From: NIOZ-UU13 sp048635425
GTDB taxonomy: Bacteria > Planctomycetota > Phycisphaerae > Sedimentisphaerales > Anaerobacaceae
Direction of reading: 5' to 3'
DNA: 5,619 nt
Assembly: GCA_048635425.1 (NCBI GenBank)
Contig: JAIVYN010000244.1
Span: 1 to 5,619, forward strand
This document shows positions 4,891 to 5,619 of the stretch, piece after piece. Position numbers and translations under genes: made by a program. Within the stretch, counting starts at the first letter, position 1. The number at the start of each line of letters is the position of its first letter. Below the pieces are notes generated by a model. It made no database searches. It saw only the letters and a list, made by a program, of their open reading frames with translations, and had not been told where the DNA came from.

Positions 4891-5619
4891 TCAGTTTTTC
4901 GCGCCGAATTTTTTCAGGGTGGTATCTATTCTGATCAGGGTGTCTTCTTTGCCTAACATTTGGACTGATTCGAAAATTGGCAAGCTAATGGTTGTTCCGC
5001 AAATGGCCACACGCACCGGCTGAGCAACTTTACCTAAGCCGACCTGTTTTTCCTCTGCTAAACAGCGCAGCATATCTTCAATCGCCTGCTCTGTGAATTG
5101 CTCCATCGCGGCGAGTTTGTCGCGGACGATTGTTAGGACAGCTAAGCCGTTGTTTTTCAACAGAACCTTCTTAACCGCTTTTTTGTCATATTCAATTTCG
5201 TTATTGTCCAAAAAGAGAAATCTGCTTTTGCGCTCGATATCAGCTAAGGTCCGCGCCCCTTCGCAGAGTTTTAAGATTTTTGAAAGGAGCTCATCTTCTG
5301 CTGAATTTACCGGAGAGTTGACGGTCTTCAAGTAAGCTCTGAGATGTTGTAAGAGTTTTTCCGGTGGTGTCATCTTTATATGTTCTGTGTTGAAAGCAAG
5401 AAGTTTCTTGCGGTCGAACAGGCTATTGGCCTTGGTCAAACGTGAAAGGTCGAAACTCTCGATTAATTCGTTAACGCACATAATCTCGCGATTATCGCCG
5501 GGGTTCCAGCCCAAAAGAGCAAGAAAATTGACCATCGTTTCGGGCAGATAGCCGCTTTTGAAGAAATCGACGATATTAATTTCCGGCAGGGTGAAACCAA
5601 GGTATTCGGCCATCGCATC
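4891..5619 (-). CDS. gltX: Glutamyl-tRNA synthetase, C-terminal 242 residues (5' end outside window)
   Basis: Class I synthetase that attaches glutamate to tRNA-Glu (and to tRNA-Gln in organisms using the amidotransferase route). Only the region after the KMSKS-like loop is present. The frame stays open to the window edge, so the ATG at 5613 is an internal Met and not the start. Family marks in the fragment: SGYLPETMVNFLALLGWNPGD (22-42), which follows the catalytic core in GluRS; FDRKKLLAFNTEHIK (68-82), the stem-contact segment; and the C-terminal anticodon-binding helical part ending in VGLGKVAQPVRVAICG (193-208) and SVQMLGKEDTLIRI. The HIGH motif and most of the Rossmann domain are off-window, so about half of a usual 470-500 residue protein is seen. 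The C-terminal anticodon-binding region rules out the short glutamyl-Q tRNA(Asp) synthetase. It is the first visible gene of the gltX-kinase-thpR cluster. Confidence 0.93.
   Translation of the reverse strand, partial: DAMAEYLGFTLPEINIVDFFKSGYLPETMVNFLALLGWNPGDNREIMCVNELIESFDLSRLTKANSLFDRKKLLAFNTEHIKMTPPEKLLQHLRAYLKTVNSPVNSAEDELLSKILKLCEGARTLADIERKSRFLFLDNNEIEYDKKAVKKVLLKNNGLAVLTIVRDKLAAMEQFTEQAIEDMLRCLAEEKQVGLGKVAQPVRVAICGTTISLPIFESVQMLGKEDTLIRIDTTLKKFGAKN

Noticed and set aside
5611..5613. ATG at 5613 as the start of a separate 240-residue protein
   Set aside because: The frame continues to the window edge, and the sequence begins in the middle of the GluRS fold, so this Met is internal.

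Overview
This is a bacterial chromosomal window of moderate GC content in which every recognisable gene lies on the minus strand. In transcription order (right to left) they are the 3' part of gltX (glutamyl-tRNA synthetase), a PfkB/ribokinase-family kinase of unknown substrate, thpR (2H-phosphoesterase family, RNA 2',3'-cyclic phosphodiesterase), recA, and the 5' two thirds of alaS (alanyl-tRNA synthetase). Both end genes run off the window. The protein flavour suggests Planctomycetota, possibly Phycisphaerae: an AlaRS with a Cys-containing insert before the ELWNLVFIQ segment, a RecA with a Lys-rich N-terminus and no acidic tail, and recA directly upstream of alaS without recX. That assignment is inference from memory of family features and needs a database search.

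Layout: gltX, the kinase and thpR form a tight cluster with gaps of 16 and 11 bp and are probably one transcript. recA and alaS each sit alone behind non-coding gaps of about 320-335 bp. The genes are core functions: tRNA charging (gltX, alaS), RNA-end processing (thpR) and recombinational repair (recA), plus a small-molecule kinase.

The unexpected content is in the two long gaps. Each holds one copy of the same roughly 180-200 bp sequence, in the same orientation and at nearly the same distance from the flanking genes. The copies share perfectly identical blocks of 16 and 21 bp, are about three quarters identical over their right 115 bp, and both begin with GGATTTATCGC and end with GCGTTAAATCC, which are imperfect terminal inverted repeats. 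This looks like a non-autonomous, MITE-like interspersed repeat. No transposase is present in the window. Open frames inside it show no sign of protein-level selection.

No tRNA, rRNA, CRISPR array, complete insertion sequence or convincing intrinsic terminator was found.
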